From: Ditylenchus dipsaci
Taxonomy: Eukaryota; Nematoda; Chromadorea; Rhabditida; Anguinidae
Direction of reading: 5' to 3'
Length of the DNA: 64,000 bases
Assembly: GCA_004194705.1 (NCBI GenBank)
Contig: SADC01000115.1
Coordinates: 151,659-215,658 of the forward strand
The position numbers and the translations under genes are program-made. Positions 13,577 to 25,236 of the stretch are shown here, piece after piece; the first letter of the stretch is position 1, and the number at the start of each line of letters is the position of its first letter. The notes beneath the pieces were generated by a model. It was not told the DNA's origin and searched no databases. It saw only the letters and a list, made by a program, of their open reading frames with translations.

Positions 13577-15005
13577 TTAAGAATAGCTAACTTTGATGCA
13601 AGAAAAACGTGAGTCATACTGGACATAAGCAAGTTTTCAAAATTTGTCAGCACAGCTTCTATGATACGAGAAGGCTCCAGAATAGGGAAAAATAATGGCG
13701 AGCTTAAAAGGAAATATTTTATCTAAAATATAATTTGACAAGATACTAATTTTTGATTCCACTAAACATGCCAGTGTTGATGTAGTATGGAAAGACGGTT
13801 AAAATTATCTATAAAATTTTTGTGCTTTTTTCTTAAAAAACTTGAACCTTTGTCAGAAATGGTCAAACCACTAGTTTTTAAAAGTTTTTTTAATTTTTGG
13901 GACTTTATGTGAAGCTAAATTATTTCGGCATCTCAAGGCAAGATGTTTAATTTGGGTTTCAGGTCTAATCTCTAGAAATATGTTTCGAAGACTAAAAGAA
14001 GTGGTCGAAACTCACTGGTTCTTTTTGGAAAACTTATGGAGTTTTCATAAAACCTACTTTGACAAAAACCTATTTTGTAACATTGATATTCTTCTTGAGC
14101 ACGGTAAGCTCACAACGCAGAGTTTCAGTGAAACCGAGGGCAGCATGCTTGCTAGCACAATAGTCCACAACAGTGGCGAACGGAGGAATTTCTGAATTTA
14201 ACAGCTTGCTTAAAGACAGATTGTTTGGGTCGCATTTTCGACAAAACATTTGTCGAAAATCTTGAAATCTTGACCCAAAAAAACTTAAAATTATAAAAAA
14301 GTTAGAGCCGATTTTAAATCTGCAAAAAATTTGCGCCATCCTGTATATTGACATTTACTTTTCAAAAATAGTTTACATTTAGGGTTGTCGAGCGCTCGAA
14401 ATGTTTGAGTCGAGCGTTCGAAACTCGATACTTTCGAGCTCGATACTTTCGAAATTTTCACGGCGGCTTCAGACCGGTGCTACCGACTAAAAATTTAAAT
14501 TTCCGCAAAATTTATTTTACAGAAGGTTTACTCGGGTGTTATTGTTAAACCAAATACCCAAATAAACATCTTATGCCAAGAATTTTTTTGTGAATCAATT
14601 CACGTGTGGATCGATTCGCCCTGCCGTTACGACCCTGACGTTACTCAGGTAAGGGTTTAGGTACTTATCAAGCTGAAAATTGTGTCTAGGCAGTGATGCT
14701 CATTTAGTGCTCGTGCATTACTCGAGAAATGCGGCTCCTGTAAGTCAAATAGCTGTTTCATTATCAAATCGAGTTCAGGGCACGATTCTGGATAGGGTAC
14801 AATGATTTTAAATCTGAAAAATGTAAAAACTTTTGAATAATATTTTTTCGTGAAAAAGCAACTCTCTATGATGGATCTAATTTTTTTTGTAAAAAATACA
14901 TTTCAGTCCTACCTTGACACCCATTTTCTCAAGTATTTCTTTGGTCTCAAGATTCATTGTTTCTTTGAATTCCCAAAAGACAAGTCGAGCGCCGAGTTTG
15001 CCAAA
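13577..15005 (-). CDS. SDR16C-like short-chain dehydrogenase, partial
   Basis: Members of this family (retinol/hydroxysteroid dehydrogenases such as RDHE2 and HSD17B11) are membrane-associated NAD(P)-dependent oxidoreductases. Exons in transcript order: 14913-15005 (31 codons, GARLVFWEFKETMNLETKE, the second beta-alpha unit of the Rossmann fold), 14082-14191 (VVDYCASKHAALGFTETL, with catalytic Tyr and Lys in YCASK), 13747-13808 (VFPYYINTGMFSGIK) and about 13577-13722 (PILEPSRIIEAVL). Phases agree across the last three, except that exon 13747-13808 lacks one base in a T-run (13750-13754 on the + strand). The TGxxxGxG exon and the NNAG/catalytic-Ser segment (about 70 residues) were not found. 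No such segment is visible in the 721-bp gap between the first two exons. The lower boundary and C-terminus are uncertain. It may be a broken gene or a mis-assembled one. Confidence 0.75.
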
Positions 15006-15544
15006 CTAAACATTCAAACACCTAACAGAGCAAATTTTTTAACTACAGTCGACGCTCGGAATAGCGCACCCCCTGGGGACCGACCAAAGTCTGTCCCCAG
15101 CAATTTTTCCAGACCCATAATTGACCCTGTGATAAGCGGTCTCTGACACTTTTTTTTCCGGCAAGACTCCACATGACAAGATAGCTTTGATACATACCGC
15201 AACCACATGAAACGAAACCTGGTACAGTGCATAACCAGTCGCGGAAGCTTGGACAAGCATGGTTTAAAGCGCAGCTAAATATTTTACATATTGAATAGAA
15301 CACAAAGTTGTTCTACAAAACAAACACAATAAGGCACGCTAGTCCAAAAATTATTGTATGTGTGCGCTTCATACTAAAGTACGAGCAAGGATAAGAAGAA
15401 CCCCTCCCGCGCTGCTTGTCTGCTGGCCAGATCATCACTACATCCTGGCAGATGTAGTTAGTATGAATCAGGTGAAATTTGTATTTTATTTAAAAGAACA
15501 AACAGACTATAAATATCATGGTGTTAATTTTATAAAGGCTATAG

Positions 15545-15807
15545 GTGAAAACACCCTCAAATATGTAAATCCCCCCTCAAATTTATTTTATACCCCCTAA
15601 ATTTGAATTTCGCACAAAATGTGTAAATCCCCCTCAAATTTGAAATTTACACCCTCAAATTTGAAATTTACCCCCTCAATTTGAATTTTTTGTGAAATAC
15701 TGCAGTAAATTTTGCGGGAATCCGAATTTTGAGGGGGTAAATTTCAAATTTTGGGGTAAATCTCAAATTTGAGGGGGGATTTACATATTTTGAGGGGTGT
15801 TTTTCAA
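15545..15807. mobile_element. Foldback with tandem-repeat arms (CCCCCTCAAATTTG)
   Basis: Ends GTGAAAACACCCTCAAATAT and its complement TTTTGAGGGGTGTTTTTCA. Each arm is a short tandem array of CCCCTCAAATTTGAAATTTA units, so the arms are at once inverted repeat and minisatellite. Confidence 0.8.
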
Positions 15808-15869
15808 TTTGAGCCATTTTTTTAAAATACAAAGATAATAAATATTTAAATTTGAAAATCAAAGGTAAC

Positions 15870-17166
15870 ACTATAGAATCCCCCCCCCCAGCTAGCGAAA
15901 AATTTACTTTTCCTGAAGGGAAAGGACCCGCCCCATTTTGATTCTCGTGCTCTGAATAGGCACGGAAACACTTTGGTTTCCGAAAAATCGAAAAAAAAAT
16001 TTTTCGATTTGCCTTGGTCCCCCAAGGTGAAAAATTTAAGAAAATTCAAAAAAATTTTTTTTGAATTCCCGCCAAAACATTTTTAAAGGGAATTAGGGCT
16101 GTATTGGGAGGGAAGGGACAAAAGGGGCCACTTTCATGTCAAAATTATAAAAAAGTGAATTCTGGAATATTTCGGATGTCCTGCCATGTTTTTCAACTGG
16201 GCCGTTGCAAAAAGAGACTCTATATGCATTTTATGGTCAAGGAGTACTTCTCGGAATCATGTCTAAGGTAAGTGTGTGCGCGCATCTCTAACTCTCAAGC
16301 CGCCTGCGCCCCCTTCGGGGGCGCAGGGGCTTGGGGCTTGGAGCTGTTTTGTGGAGCCTTGGAGCCTAAAAACATGTTTTCTGTATGTTTTAGGACGTAA
16401 AACATCTTTTTAAGTGGTTAAATCGCGATTTTGAGTTAGGACATATAATACAGTTTAGCCCACCTTTTTTATAGTACTTAAAAACCATTTTTAAGGAATA
16501 TTTTGCTATAAAAAGGCAGAAAAGTAATATTAAAGGGATCAAGGCTATATTGGGAGGGGAAGGGAATAATACAGGGCCACTTTTTCAGCTGCTTTACCAT
16601 GTTTTTCAACTCGGGCCGTGGCAAAATAGACTCTATATGCATTTTTGATCAAGAGTCCTTCTCGGAATCATGTCTAAGGTAAGTGAGTGCGCGCATCTCT
16701 AACTCTCAAGCCCCCCCCCCCCTCAAGCAGGGGGCTTGGAGTTGAGATGCGCACACCCACATACCTTAGACACAAATCACTCGAAAGTGACTCTGGATGC
16801 ATGAAAAAGCATGCATACCAGAGTTTATTTATGCGGTAGGCCCCAGTATTCAAAACTATGTTCAACATCTTCTTGTTAATGGGCTCTGTGGGATTAGTGG
16901 CCCTCTTTTGTCCCTTCCCCTCCCAATACAGCCCTAATTCCCTTTAAAAATGTTTTGGCGGGAATTCAAAAAAAATTTTTTTTTTGAATTTTCTTAAATT
17001 TTCACCTTGGGGGACCAAGGCAAATCGAAAAAAAATTTTTTTTTCGATTTTTCAGAAACCAAAGTGTTTCCGTGCCTATTCAGAGCACGAGAATCAAAAT
17101 GGGACGGGTCCTTTCCCCTTCAGGAAAAGTAAATTTTTCGCTAGCTGGGGGGGGGGATTCTATAGT
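15870..17166. mobile_element. Composite palindrome A: mirrored arms around a TTAA core
   Basis: The outer arms (15870-16082 and 16948-17166) are inverted copies of each other. They begin ACTATAGAATCCCCCCCCC and contain CCTTGGTCCCCC. Between them lies a core bounded by TTAA (16083-16086 and 16944-16947) with ends AAAGGGAATTAGGGCTGTAT. The same core occurs in palindrome B at 34003-34472 inside unrelated arms. The core holds inner hairpins of GCGCGCATCTCTAACTCTC. Confidence 0.88.
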
Positions 17167-17580
17167 ATAGCCAAATCAAATATTCATTGTCTTGAGCGGA
17201 ATCAAAATTTGACAGTGTCTTTGGAATTTCAAGAGCAGTTTTAGAAGTAAATCAACCATGATGAACACGAATCCTGTGTCAGAATTGAGGATTTTAGTAG
17301 CAGTAAAAAAGTTACGGGTGCCAGGACCCCTTTTCACCTACGTCGTCAATCATTAAAGCAAAAAGAACCCACACCATCATGTTCAGCATGACATTCTGCT
17401 CCAAAATAAACAATTTTTACGGCGCATCTTTCTGGTGTTAAATACAGGTTCAATTGTATAAAAAATACAATTTAGAAATTAAGCATGTCCTGTCACTTTT
17501 TCGCGAAAAATGCAACATTATCTACATAGTCAGCAAATTTAAAGTATCTTGAAATTCCTCCTTTTGTAATTCCTCTGAAG

Positions 17581-17752
17581 CAGGATGCGCAGATGAAAAA
17601 ACGCAAAATCAGGATTTTGAACAAAAAAATCTCGAAAAATCAGGATTTCGAACAAAAAAATCAGGAAATTCCTGATTTTTGGCGATTAAAAATCAGGATT
17701 TGAATCGAAAAATCAGGAAATTTCTGATAAATCAGGACATCTGCGCACCCTG
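17581..17752. mobile_element. hAT-type MITE, 8-bp TSD
   Basis: 172-bp element starting CAGGATGCGCAGATG and ending CATCTGCGCACCCTG. It is flanked by the 8-bp duplication CTCTGAAG (17573-17580 and 17753-17760). The interior repeats AATCAGGATTT/AATCCTGATTT. It is the same family as 37303-37629. Confidence 0.93.
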
Positions 17753-18147
17753 CTCTGAAGCCTAATTTGAATTATTAAATATAGCTCTTCATCTAACAGC
17801 ACCTTATTTTGTAATCAATTCACTGCATTTTCAGAAAAAAATCTGTAAAATTTTTTAGGAAGATTCTTTGACCTAAACTGACCATAACCCAACAAATAGG
17901 GTTTTGTAGAAAGAGTTAGTTTTAGCGACCAGAATTGCAAATATATTTATATTTTTAAAACTTTTGTCACAAAAAAGCAACATTACTCTTATTTTGTAGC
18001 TTGAACATTAAGTGTGGTCATTTAATCTAGATAAAAATGAGCCTATAATAGTTTTTCTATGTCAATTTTTTTGTTTTAAAATCAGGCCAGCGAGCATGAA
18101 CAGGTTAAACATGCAAAGATCTAAAAGCTTAGGCTTACACGAGCTCT

Positions 18148-18378
18148 ATTCCACAATGGGGGGGGGGGGGGGTTTGGTCCCCCGGCTGTTTTTTAGGGCT
18201 TTTCAGGATTCGGCTTAGGCAGGAGTATGCCAGCATATGTTAGGACGGAGTCAAGCATATCCTATATCCACTTTTGAGTTCGTTATAACATACGCTGGCT
18301 TACCCTTGCCGAAGTTTTAGCCTAAAAATTCACAATAAACAAAAACAGGGGGACCAAGGATTACCGCCATTGTGGAAT
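18148..18378. mobile_element. Foldback with CATACGCTGG core
   Basis: The outer arms ATTCCACAATGGGGG...TTTGGTCCCCC and GGGGGACCAAGG...CCATTGTGGAAT are mirrored. The centre carries GGCTTAGGCAGG and GCCAGCATATGTTAGGAC facing AACATACGCTGGCTTACCC. This core recurs at 32843-33340 and 48058-48187, with half a copy near 43513. Confidence 0.75.
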
Positions 18379-18748
18379 GGGCAACGTAGAAAATTAAATA
18401 AAAGGATTGAAAAAATATGAATTGCAAAAAGCTGAATAAAAGCAACAAGATGGACCAGCAATGAATCGGTGCACATTCTTAACTAAAGCCAAGCCGTTGA
18501 TGATTTTATTTATTGTTGAGCTCATTCTGGTAGGAGTTTCAAAATTCCTGGCCCGATCGAATGGTTGAACTTACGTATGGTTCTTGCTGACAATAGCACG
18601 AGAATAAGACATTGCATTGAGGATGCGTTTCTAGCCTTGGGTTAAAATTCTAACACGTGTTAGTCTTCGCTGTCATTATTTTGCTTTAGCCTCAGGTATT
18701 TTATCTTTTGTTCTTCTTTTAAGTTTTACTTTCAACTGAGGGCTGAAA

Positions 18749-19540
18749 TAACGGGTGGTCAAAAAGTCCCCGATGGATTTTCAAAGCTTTATTTTTTATC
18801 ATTTTTCTTATCATATCTCTGATCTGTTGATACCATTTTGTAGCCCTGAAACTCCTCTTTCAAATGGCATATTGTTTTTAGCTTGATTATTGTGGATAAG
18901 TCACCATTTGGGTCCAAACACTTGTCTGGTCGTTTTAAGAAGAATACCAGCGCTTTCATCACTTTAACTGGTCAAATGTTTCATTGAATTTTGATAATCA
19001 CGACAAAAAAATTGCACCATGTTGTAGCGCAGCTCAGGAGCTACAAAACCCATGTTACAGAATGATTTTTGAAAATTTCAGTGTTGAGATATGGCATTTT
19101 GAAAAAGACCAATTTCTTGAAAAATGACCAAAATTCGAAAAATTGGCAAAAACTTGCATATCGGTCATTTTCAAGAAATCGGTTTTTTTCAAAATGCATA
19201 TCTCAACACTAAAATTTTCAAAAATCATTCTGTAACATGGGTTTTGTAGCTCCTGAGCTGCGCTACAACATGGTGCAAATTTTTTGTCGTGATTATCAAA
19301 ATTCAATATAACATTTGACCAGTTAAAGTGATGAAAGCGCTGGTATTCTTCTTAAAACGACCAGACAAGTGTTTGGACCCAAATGGTGACTTATCCACAA
19401 TAATCAAGCTAAAAACAATATGCCATTTGAAAGAGGAGTTTCAGGGCTACAAAATGGTATCAACAGATCAGAGATATGATAAGAAAAATGATAAAAAATA
19501 AAACTTGAAAATCCATCGGGAACTTTTTGACCACCCGTTA
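18749..19540. mobile_element. 792-bp near-perfect foldback, mariner-like ends
   Basis: Starts TAACGGGTGGTCAAAAAGTC and ends with the complement ACTTTTTGACCACCCGTTA, TA outermost. The arms (about 390 bp each) match with only scattered mismatches and meet near 19145. No transposase. Confidence 0.9.
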
Positions 19541-19984
19541 TTAAACAGTCTTAGCAACAAAGAATATGTCAAGTAAACTATCCATAACACAAAAAATTAT
19601 TGATAATTAAAAAATTGTGGCTACCGTGATAGCTCTTCATGCTCTAATAACTCCCCACCTCTGCCAAAGAATTTGTTTCCCTTGCTGTTTATTGTTTTGT
19701 GTATTTTTGTAAATACTAAAAGCTCTGCAGGTTAAGTTTTTTTTATTCTGGTTAAGGTTTTTGGATAGACTACAAATTCTCTAATTTTCGAGAGCTCTTC
19801 TGGCAACGTGTTTTTCAACCCCCGTTTTAATATCGACTATTAGCATGTAACATACCAAAATTCTCTAAAAAATCTGGGCTATATTTTAATACGTGACATG
19901 CTCGAGACTCTCGAGTCGAGAGTCGGTTTGAAAAAATGGGTCAAAAAACAATGCCGCTGAATTTTTTGGAGGTGTCTTAAGCAT

Positions 19985-20410
19985 AAACTGATTTGGTTGG
20001 ATAAAAACGTCAAATATGCCACGAAAAAGCAAAATCGATATATAATTGATATTTTGTGTTAATTTTTCAAAGTTGTTTTAGTATCTTGTAGCGCAGAATC
20101 TCAGCTTTCCACCAAGCCATCAAACTCCATCGAATGATTTTAGAAAAGAGGTATTCGGAGAGTTAAATGAAGTAACAAAAACAAAAATGTTTATCACTTC
20201 AAACCCCTAAATATCTACTTCTTTGAAATGATTCAGCAAGCCCGATAGCCCATTAAAGCTGAGATCCTGAGCTACACGATAATTGAAAATTTGTTCGAAA
20301 ATCAACACAAAAACTGTGTTATATTTAAGTTTTTTTCGTGGCATATTTTAGCTTTTTCATTGCATTTTTCAGGTTTTTAGCAAACCGAATCAGTTATAGC
20401 CTATATCAGT
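19985..20410. repeat. Imperfect inverted repeat
   Basis: CTGATTTGGTTGGATAAAAA and ATATGCCACGAAAAAGC on the left mirror GGCATATTTTAGC and TAGCAAACCGAATCAG on the right. The inside holds AGAATCTCAGCTTTCCACC facing AAAGCTGAGATCCTGAGC. It is an older, eroded foldback. Confidence 0.55.
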
Positions 20411-20553
20411 ATGATATACAGTCGACTCTCGATTTTACACACCCCAAAAGTTCGCTGCCCAGCTGGATCCGACACTTTTTTAGCCCAGTTTAAAAAGTGT
20501 TCCATCGGTTCTGATTCGTCAGTCTAGTCCCAAATCGTTTTTAAGAAATGATA

Positions 20554-20931
20554 TACAGGATGTTTCAAGAAGTACCCACGATTTGAAATGTGCATATTTT
20601 TTTATAGAGCCTTTTTCGAAATTCTATTTTCGCCAATCGATTTTTCTCGCCGACAATACTTTTATGGTTATATAATGTGAAAAAAAAACGATTTTTGCTT
20701 GGTCCCCTTTGTGGTCTGTACAGTCCAGGGTCCCCCCAGACTGTAGATGGTCTCTGGATGGCCAGGAACCATCTACAGTCGAGACCTAGCAAAAATCGTG
20801 TTTTTTACATTATACACTAAAAAATATTATCGGCGAGAAAAATCGATTGGTGAAAACAGAATTTCAAAAAACGCTCTATAAAAAAGTTATGCCCATTTCA
20901 AATCCTTGGAATTTCTTCAAACACCCTGTAG
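20554..20931. mobile_element. Nested foldback, TACAGGRTGTTT ends
   Basis: Begins TACAGGATGTTTCAAGAA and ends TTCTTCAAACACCCTGTA. The arms contain TCGATTTTTCTCGCCGA and its complement. TA outermost suggests a mariner-like MITE inserted inside the pogo-like element. Confidence 0.85.
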
Positions 20932-21035
20932 TTTTGCGATTTCGACCGCAACTCTAGATAGTACGTACACCTAAATTAAATTTTAGGAATTTAGGTGTGC
21001 GTACTATCCAGAGTTGCGGGTCAAAATCGCGAAAC
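20932..21035. repeat. Hairpin abutting the nested foldback
   Basis: GTTTTGCGATTTCGACCGCA and AGTACGTACACCTAAATT are mirrored by TTTAGGTGTGCGTACTATC and GGGTCAAAATCGCGAAAC. Confidence 0.8.
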
Positions 21036-21539
21036 TATTTCATTTCTTCAAAACAATCGGTGAAATCCGAATCCTTGCGATATTTGGGACTAGACTGACG
21101 AATCAGAACCAATAAAACACTTTAAAAAAATGGGCTAAAAAAGTGTTGGACCCAGCTGGGGAACGAACTTTTTGGGGTGTGTAAAATCGAGAGTCGACTG
21201 TATACTATATTTACGGTTAATAAATACTAGCGCTTGCCCGCCCTACGGCGGGTCTTATTTTCCGCTGATTTTTTCGTAGCACTTTTCTAATTTTTTCCGC
21301 TGAAAATTCGCAACATTTTTCAATATATTTTCCGCTCATATTTCTGTAGCATTTCTCGATTTATTTCCTGCTGATATTTCCGTAGAATGGTTTAATTTAC
21401 TTTTCGATTATCTCTCTCTTTTATTTCTCCAAAGAACTACAAAATCTATGAAATCTGAGAAAACTACAGTCGCATACCGTCACACTCAATGACTCATCCA
21501 CTCTTTACACAGCTGACAAGCGTTTATTTCTGTCGCGAC

Positions 21540-22235
21540 TCGCGAGATTCACAAAAGCGTCGCTTTATGCTCTCTGGTGAGATTCATAAAGGCATCTTTT
21601 ATGTTGCGGGATTCATAAACACACATAACCGAAACATGAGCCATTAGCTATGAGGTCCTTTCCAAGACTCGTGAAAGCGTCTTTTAAACTGCTTCAGATA
21701 CTCAAGTCAGTCCATCGCCCACAAACATCCCTTACTTGAAAAAAAAACTATTTTGATTTGTTACATCATTCGTTATGTCGATTGATGTCAATTTTTTCAA
21801 TAATTGAAAGCTCTTGAGTCGATTTGTTTGAAATCAAAAAATTCTCTTTCAAAATAAAAACTTGAAAAAAAATTGCATGGTGCAAAGCTGCCCATTTAGG
21901 GCAATGGGCGTAAATTTGAAAAGACCTGATTATTGAAACACGTCCGACAATCGCCACAAACCCCACACACGACACAGAACTCAAACAACGAAAAAACATA
22001 AATTTCTATTGACAAACAAATAAAGGCAATTGAAATGAACGCGACAAATTGATGGATGAGCCGTGCGACTGAAACATGAGCCTTCAGCTCGTTTCAGTTT
22101 ACTATATTTGCCAATCTTTTTAGATGTGGGTGCAGAGATTCATAAAAGCATATTCTTGCTGGGATGATTCACAAAATCATTTCTCTTTTTGCCTGTGGTC
22201 AGGCTTGTGAAAGCGTATTTTGAACAGATCAAGAA
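21540..22235. repeat. Degenerate repeat of GAGATTCATAAAAGCGTC
   Basis: About seven diverged copies of a motif like GAGATTCATAAAAGCGTCTTT recur irregularly (for example near 21547, 21588, 21620, 21663, 22137, 22165 and 22203). The block sits just left of the hAT element. Origin unknown. Confidence 0.5.
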
Positions 22236-22680
22236 GCGACAATGAAAAAAACCATTTTTCGCATAGGAATATATAAAAAGCCTTTTTTCCATAGTACGCA
22301 AAACCTATAAAATGACAATTTTCTGACAATTTTTCTGGCGTTTGAACATATAAAATTTACTTGTAAATTTATAGGTATTTTTATAGGTTTTTTATAGGTG
22401 TTTTATAGGTTTTTGTAGGTTTCGTTGTTTCATTGTATCTTAACTGTTTTACTTATAATTTTACATCTAAAGTCACGTTATATCGTAGTTATGTTAAGCA
22501 TTTATCCATTCATGATGAGTGATATTGGCGAGCAGGGAGAATTGAGCAGGACGAACAGCTATGAAGAGGGCGAAAACTATTTAAAAGATAAACGCTCTAA
22601 CGTAACTATCCATGCTTTTCTTTATATTTATTGATTTTTATCTTTTTTCGGTCCAATTTGATCCTAGTAAACATCATATT

Positions 22681-23050
22681 GGGGCGCCCGTCCGACGAAG
22701 ACGGGCCGCGGCCGTCCCGTCCGGACGGTCTAGCAATTGGGTTAGCAAATATGGACGGTCTTCTTTCTAGACATAAACTAACATGTTCTAATGCCAAAGC
22801 ACAGCGACCGTCCATGCCCGTCCACCTTTTTCAATCGACCGGCCGCCACCGTCCTAAAAATTGTCGTTTTTTCGAAAAAAAACATTTTTTTCGGACGGTG
22901 GCTGTGGGTCGACTACCAAAACGACGGACAAGGACGGTCGATCTGTTTTTCGCATAAGAACAAGGTAGCTCATGTTTTTAAAAGTACCGTTCAGACTTGA
23001 TTGGCCAACTGTTAGACTGTCCGGACGGGACGGGCCCGGAGGACAGGTGA
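22681..23050. repeat. GC-rich GACGG/CCGTC patch inside the hAT element
   Basis: Locally GC-rich sequence with dense GACGG and CCGTCC words in both orientations (for example CGTCCCGTCCGGACGG). Its composition is quite unlike its surroundings. It may be a separate nested foldback insertion. The frames across it encode nothing recognisable. Confidence 0.6.
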
Positions 23051-23252
23051 CCCACTATGGTAAACATACCAGTAAACCGTGGACAAGAAGCAAGAATACG
23101 GTTATTTATTTGATCTCCTTTCGAAAATGGCAAGAACACAGATTGGATAATTTGCATGCGATGCTGTGAAACTCTCACTAAAGCGGGCGTTACTTCTTTG
23201 AAGTAGACTTTTTCAATATAGGCTGCAATATAAATCTTACACTTTCATTTAG

Positions 23253-24239
23253 GTATCACGCAGACAATCACAATGATGTAAGATCGCTGTCTGACGCTAG
23301 TCTTGCAGAAGCATTGCAAAAGTTTGCTGTGTGTTCTTGTCAACTATTCAGCGTCCTTTCAGACAAACCTTTTGTATCCTTCCTCGATGACTTTCAAAAG
23401 TTAACGAAAGTCTTAATCTAAGTTATCACTATTACAACGGAATTTAGAATTCAAAACTATGTCATTGGCCACACAATGCCGGCTCGGAATCTGTTGCCGT
23501 CATCCAATACAATGAGCAGGCGAATTACTTATTCCATAGATACAGCCAAAATACAGTTGCTGGACCAATTAAACAGAATGGTGGTGCTATAACCTTAGAT
23601 TTTGCAAAGAAGGTGTGGACTACTTTGCCGTCACAGCACATTTATAGATCACAATTGGTATTAAATATCCTATAATTGTTCCATATTTGCACTATTAGGG
23701 AATTAAATGACTTTGTCCTCACTTTAACTCTACTGCTAGTAGGCTTCCACAAGACTACTAGAAATGTTCGCAATGTTAGCATCAAACAAAATGTTCGCAG
23801 CAAACCAAGCAGGTGAAGGTATTCCGCCTACTCAGTTGCAATGGCTCAGACTGCTATGGAACGCTTCACTAGGGAAATAGGATATTTATCCACCCAGGAC
23901 TGGCTTTTCACACCATCATGTTCAATCAATAAGAAGTTGGCTGTTTGCGGTGCATTTTTTGATCCTTTCACCCATTCACAGCTTAAGGACATCTGCAGTA
24001 AAGTGCCTGGATTTAAGTAAGGTACCACTACAAAAGGCTTTATGATGTTATTTTATTATGTTCTCGCTCCTCGCTCCTCGCTCCCTTGGTTCCTTTAATT
24101 TTAGCATGCAAGTGAATAGTTCTGCCAGTGAACGGGCATTCAAAGAGCTTCGGTCAGTATCAACGATTACACAAGAAACAAACTGGAACCAAAGAGCATA
24201 GCAAACCTGATTATGTTAAGAAAAATGATTTACGATTAG
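23253..24239 (+). pseudogene. hAT transposase, C-terminal part, degenerate
   Basis: hAT transposases cut and paste DNA and end in a dimerisation domain. The blocks visible are 23254-23419 (SLSDASLAEALQKFAV), about 23464-23690 (SVAVIQYNEQANYLFHRYS), about 23938-24019 (AVCGAFFDPFTHSQLKDIC) and 24110-24239. The last is a clear hAT dimerisation motif, SSASERAFKELRSVSTI then TRNKLEPKSIANLIMLRKM, ending at TAG 24237-24239. One base is missing at a T-run near 24167 and there are stops between the blocks. Some breaks may be introns or assembly deletions. The DDE and BED regions were not identified, so it is probably inactive. Confidence 0.75.
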
Positions 24240-24949
24240 TTCATCGTTGTTCATCGTAGTGAAGATTTGTTGATTAAATTTCTATAACTTAGGACATCAC
24301 ACAATGCACTGTTATCACTGTCAGCCGATAAAAGGGTTAAGAAACGAGAAAAAATAGAGTGAAACAGAGAAATATAATGAAGCAACGAAACCTACAAAAC
24401 CTATAAAACACCTATAAAAACCCTATAAAATACCTATAAAATTTACAAGTAAATTTTATATGTTCAAAACGCCAGAAAAATTGTCAGAAAATTGTCATTT
24501 TATAGGTTTTGCGTACTATGCTTTTTTTCTATGGGACGATTAATAGAAGCATTCGCTTAGTTTAATGCTGTAATTTCGAAGCAAGTTTTTATTTGTTTTG
24601 TTGTGCTTCTTGTGGTGGTGGTTCACGAACGGTCGAGAGGAAACACATTTTATTTATTTATTTTATTTATTGTTTACGCAACAAGTGCGCGACGAAAACA
24701 AATACATATTTCTTTAAAAATAATTACAATACAAATCATTTAGATCACATTCTTTGAGTTTTTTTCTGAAAAGCGTTATTGTAGGAGAAGCAACAATTTC
24801 AGCTGGAAGAGCATAATAATTTTTAGGTGTCCGAACAAAGAAGAGTGGAATCGGAAATCTGATTTGGAAAGGGTACACTAGCTTTATGTTTTCGGAAGTT
24901 ATAGGATGACTGAAGAGACGGGATATTTAGATTAATATCAATTTTTTTC

Positions 24950-25236
24950 AATACTATTTTGTGTGATAGAAAACAAGGTCAGCTTTAAGTCGTCTTTTTT
25001 GAAGAGTTTCCATTTTGAATAATTTTAAGAGCTTTCATAATGAGGTTTATCAGGATATTTATTTTTAAGTGATCTGAAGTATATTTGATTAAGGGCAATT
25101 TTCTGGATCCGCTCTATTTTCTTAATATCTTTTTTTTAATAAGGATTATACACCACAGAAGAAGTTTCAATTATGGTCTTACATATGTCATGTATATTTG
25201 TACTAGGAACTTGTAATCAGTCGAGCGAACAGCCTT
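24950..25236 (-). pseudogene. Non-LTR retrotransposon (LINE) RT, 3' fragment
   Basis: On the minus strand, from 25236 downward, the translation includes IYMTYVRPIIETSSVVYNPY then KKDIKKIERIQKIALNQIYF. This is the conserved stretch following the palm of jockey/CR1-type reverse transcriptases. METLQKRRLKADLVFYHTK follows at about 25005-24950. In-frame stops and frame changes show decay. The 5' side is cut by the foldback starting at 25237. AAAATAGAGCGGATCCAGA recurs at 26081, so the fragment may continue beyond it. Confidence 0.75.

Larger units (their letters stand above)
20417..21202. mobile_element. pogo/Tigger-like foldback containing two nested palindromes
   Basis: Ends TACAGTCGACTCTCGATTTT and its complement. 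These are typical of the pogo/Tigger branch of Tc1/mariner, with TA outermost. The sub-terminal text CCCCAAAAGTTCG and TCCGACACTTTTT is shared with 44354-44767 and 48570-48999. Two further palindromes (20554-20931 and 20932-21035) occupy its centre. Confidence 0.85.
22289..24525 (+). mobile_element. Decayed hAT element with long TIRs
   Basis: Inverted ends of about 140 bp run inward from CATAGTACGCAAAACCTATA. The left one is 22289 to about 22433 and the right one about 24365 to 24520. CATAG also occurs slightly further out on both sides, so the exact termini are open. Transposase remnants lie inside at 23253-24239. No 8-bp duplication could be fixed. Confidence 0.8.

Noticed and set aside
15358..15471. 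Possible first (TGxxxGxG) exon of the SDR gene on the minus strand
   Set aside because: DVVMI is followed by a glycine-containing stretch only if two bases are added; spacing and residues do not fit the motif.
22978..23178. Frames across the GC-rich block, considered as a Pro/Arg-rich protein
   Set aside because: Composition follows the GACGG repeats, both strands are open, and no domain is visible.
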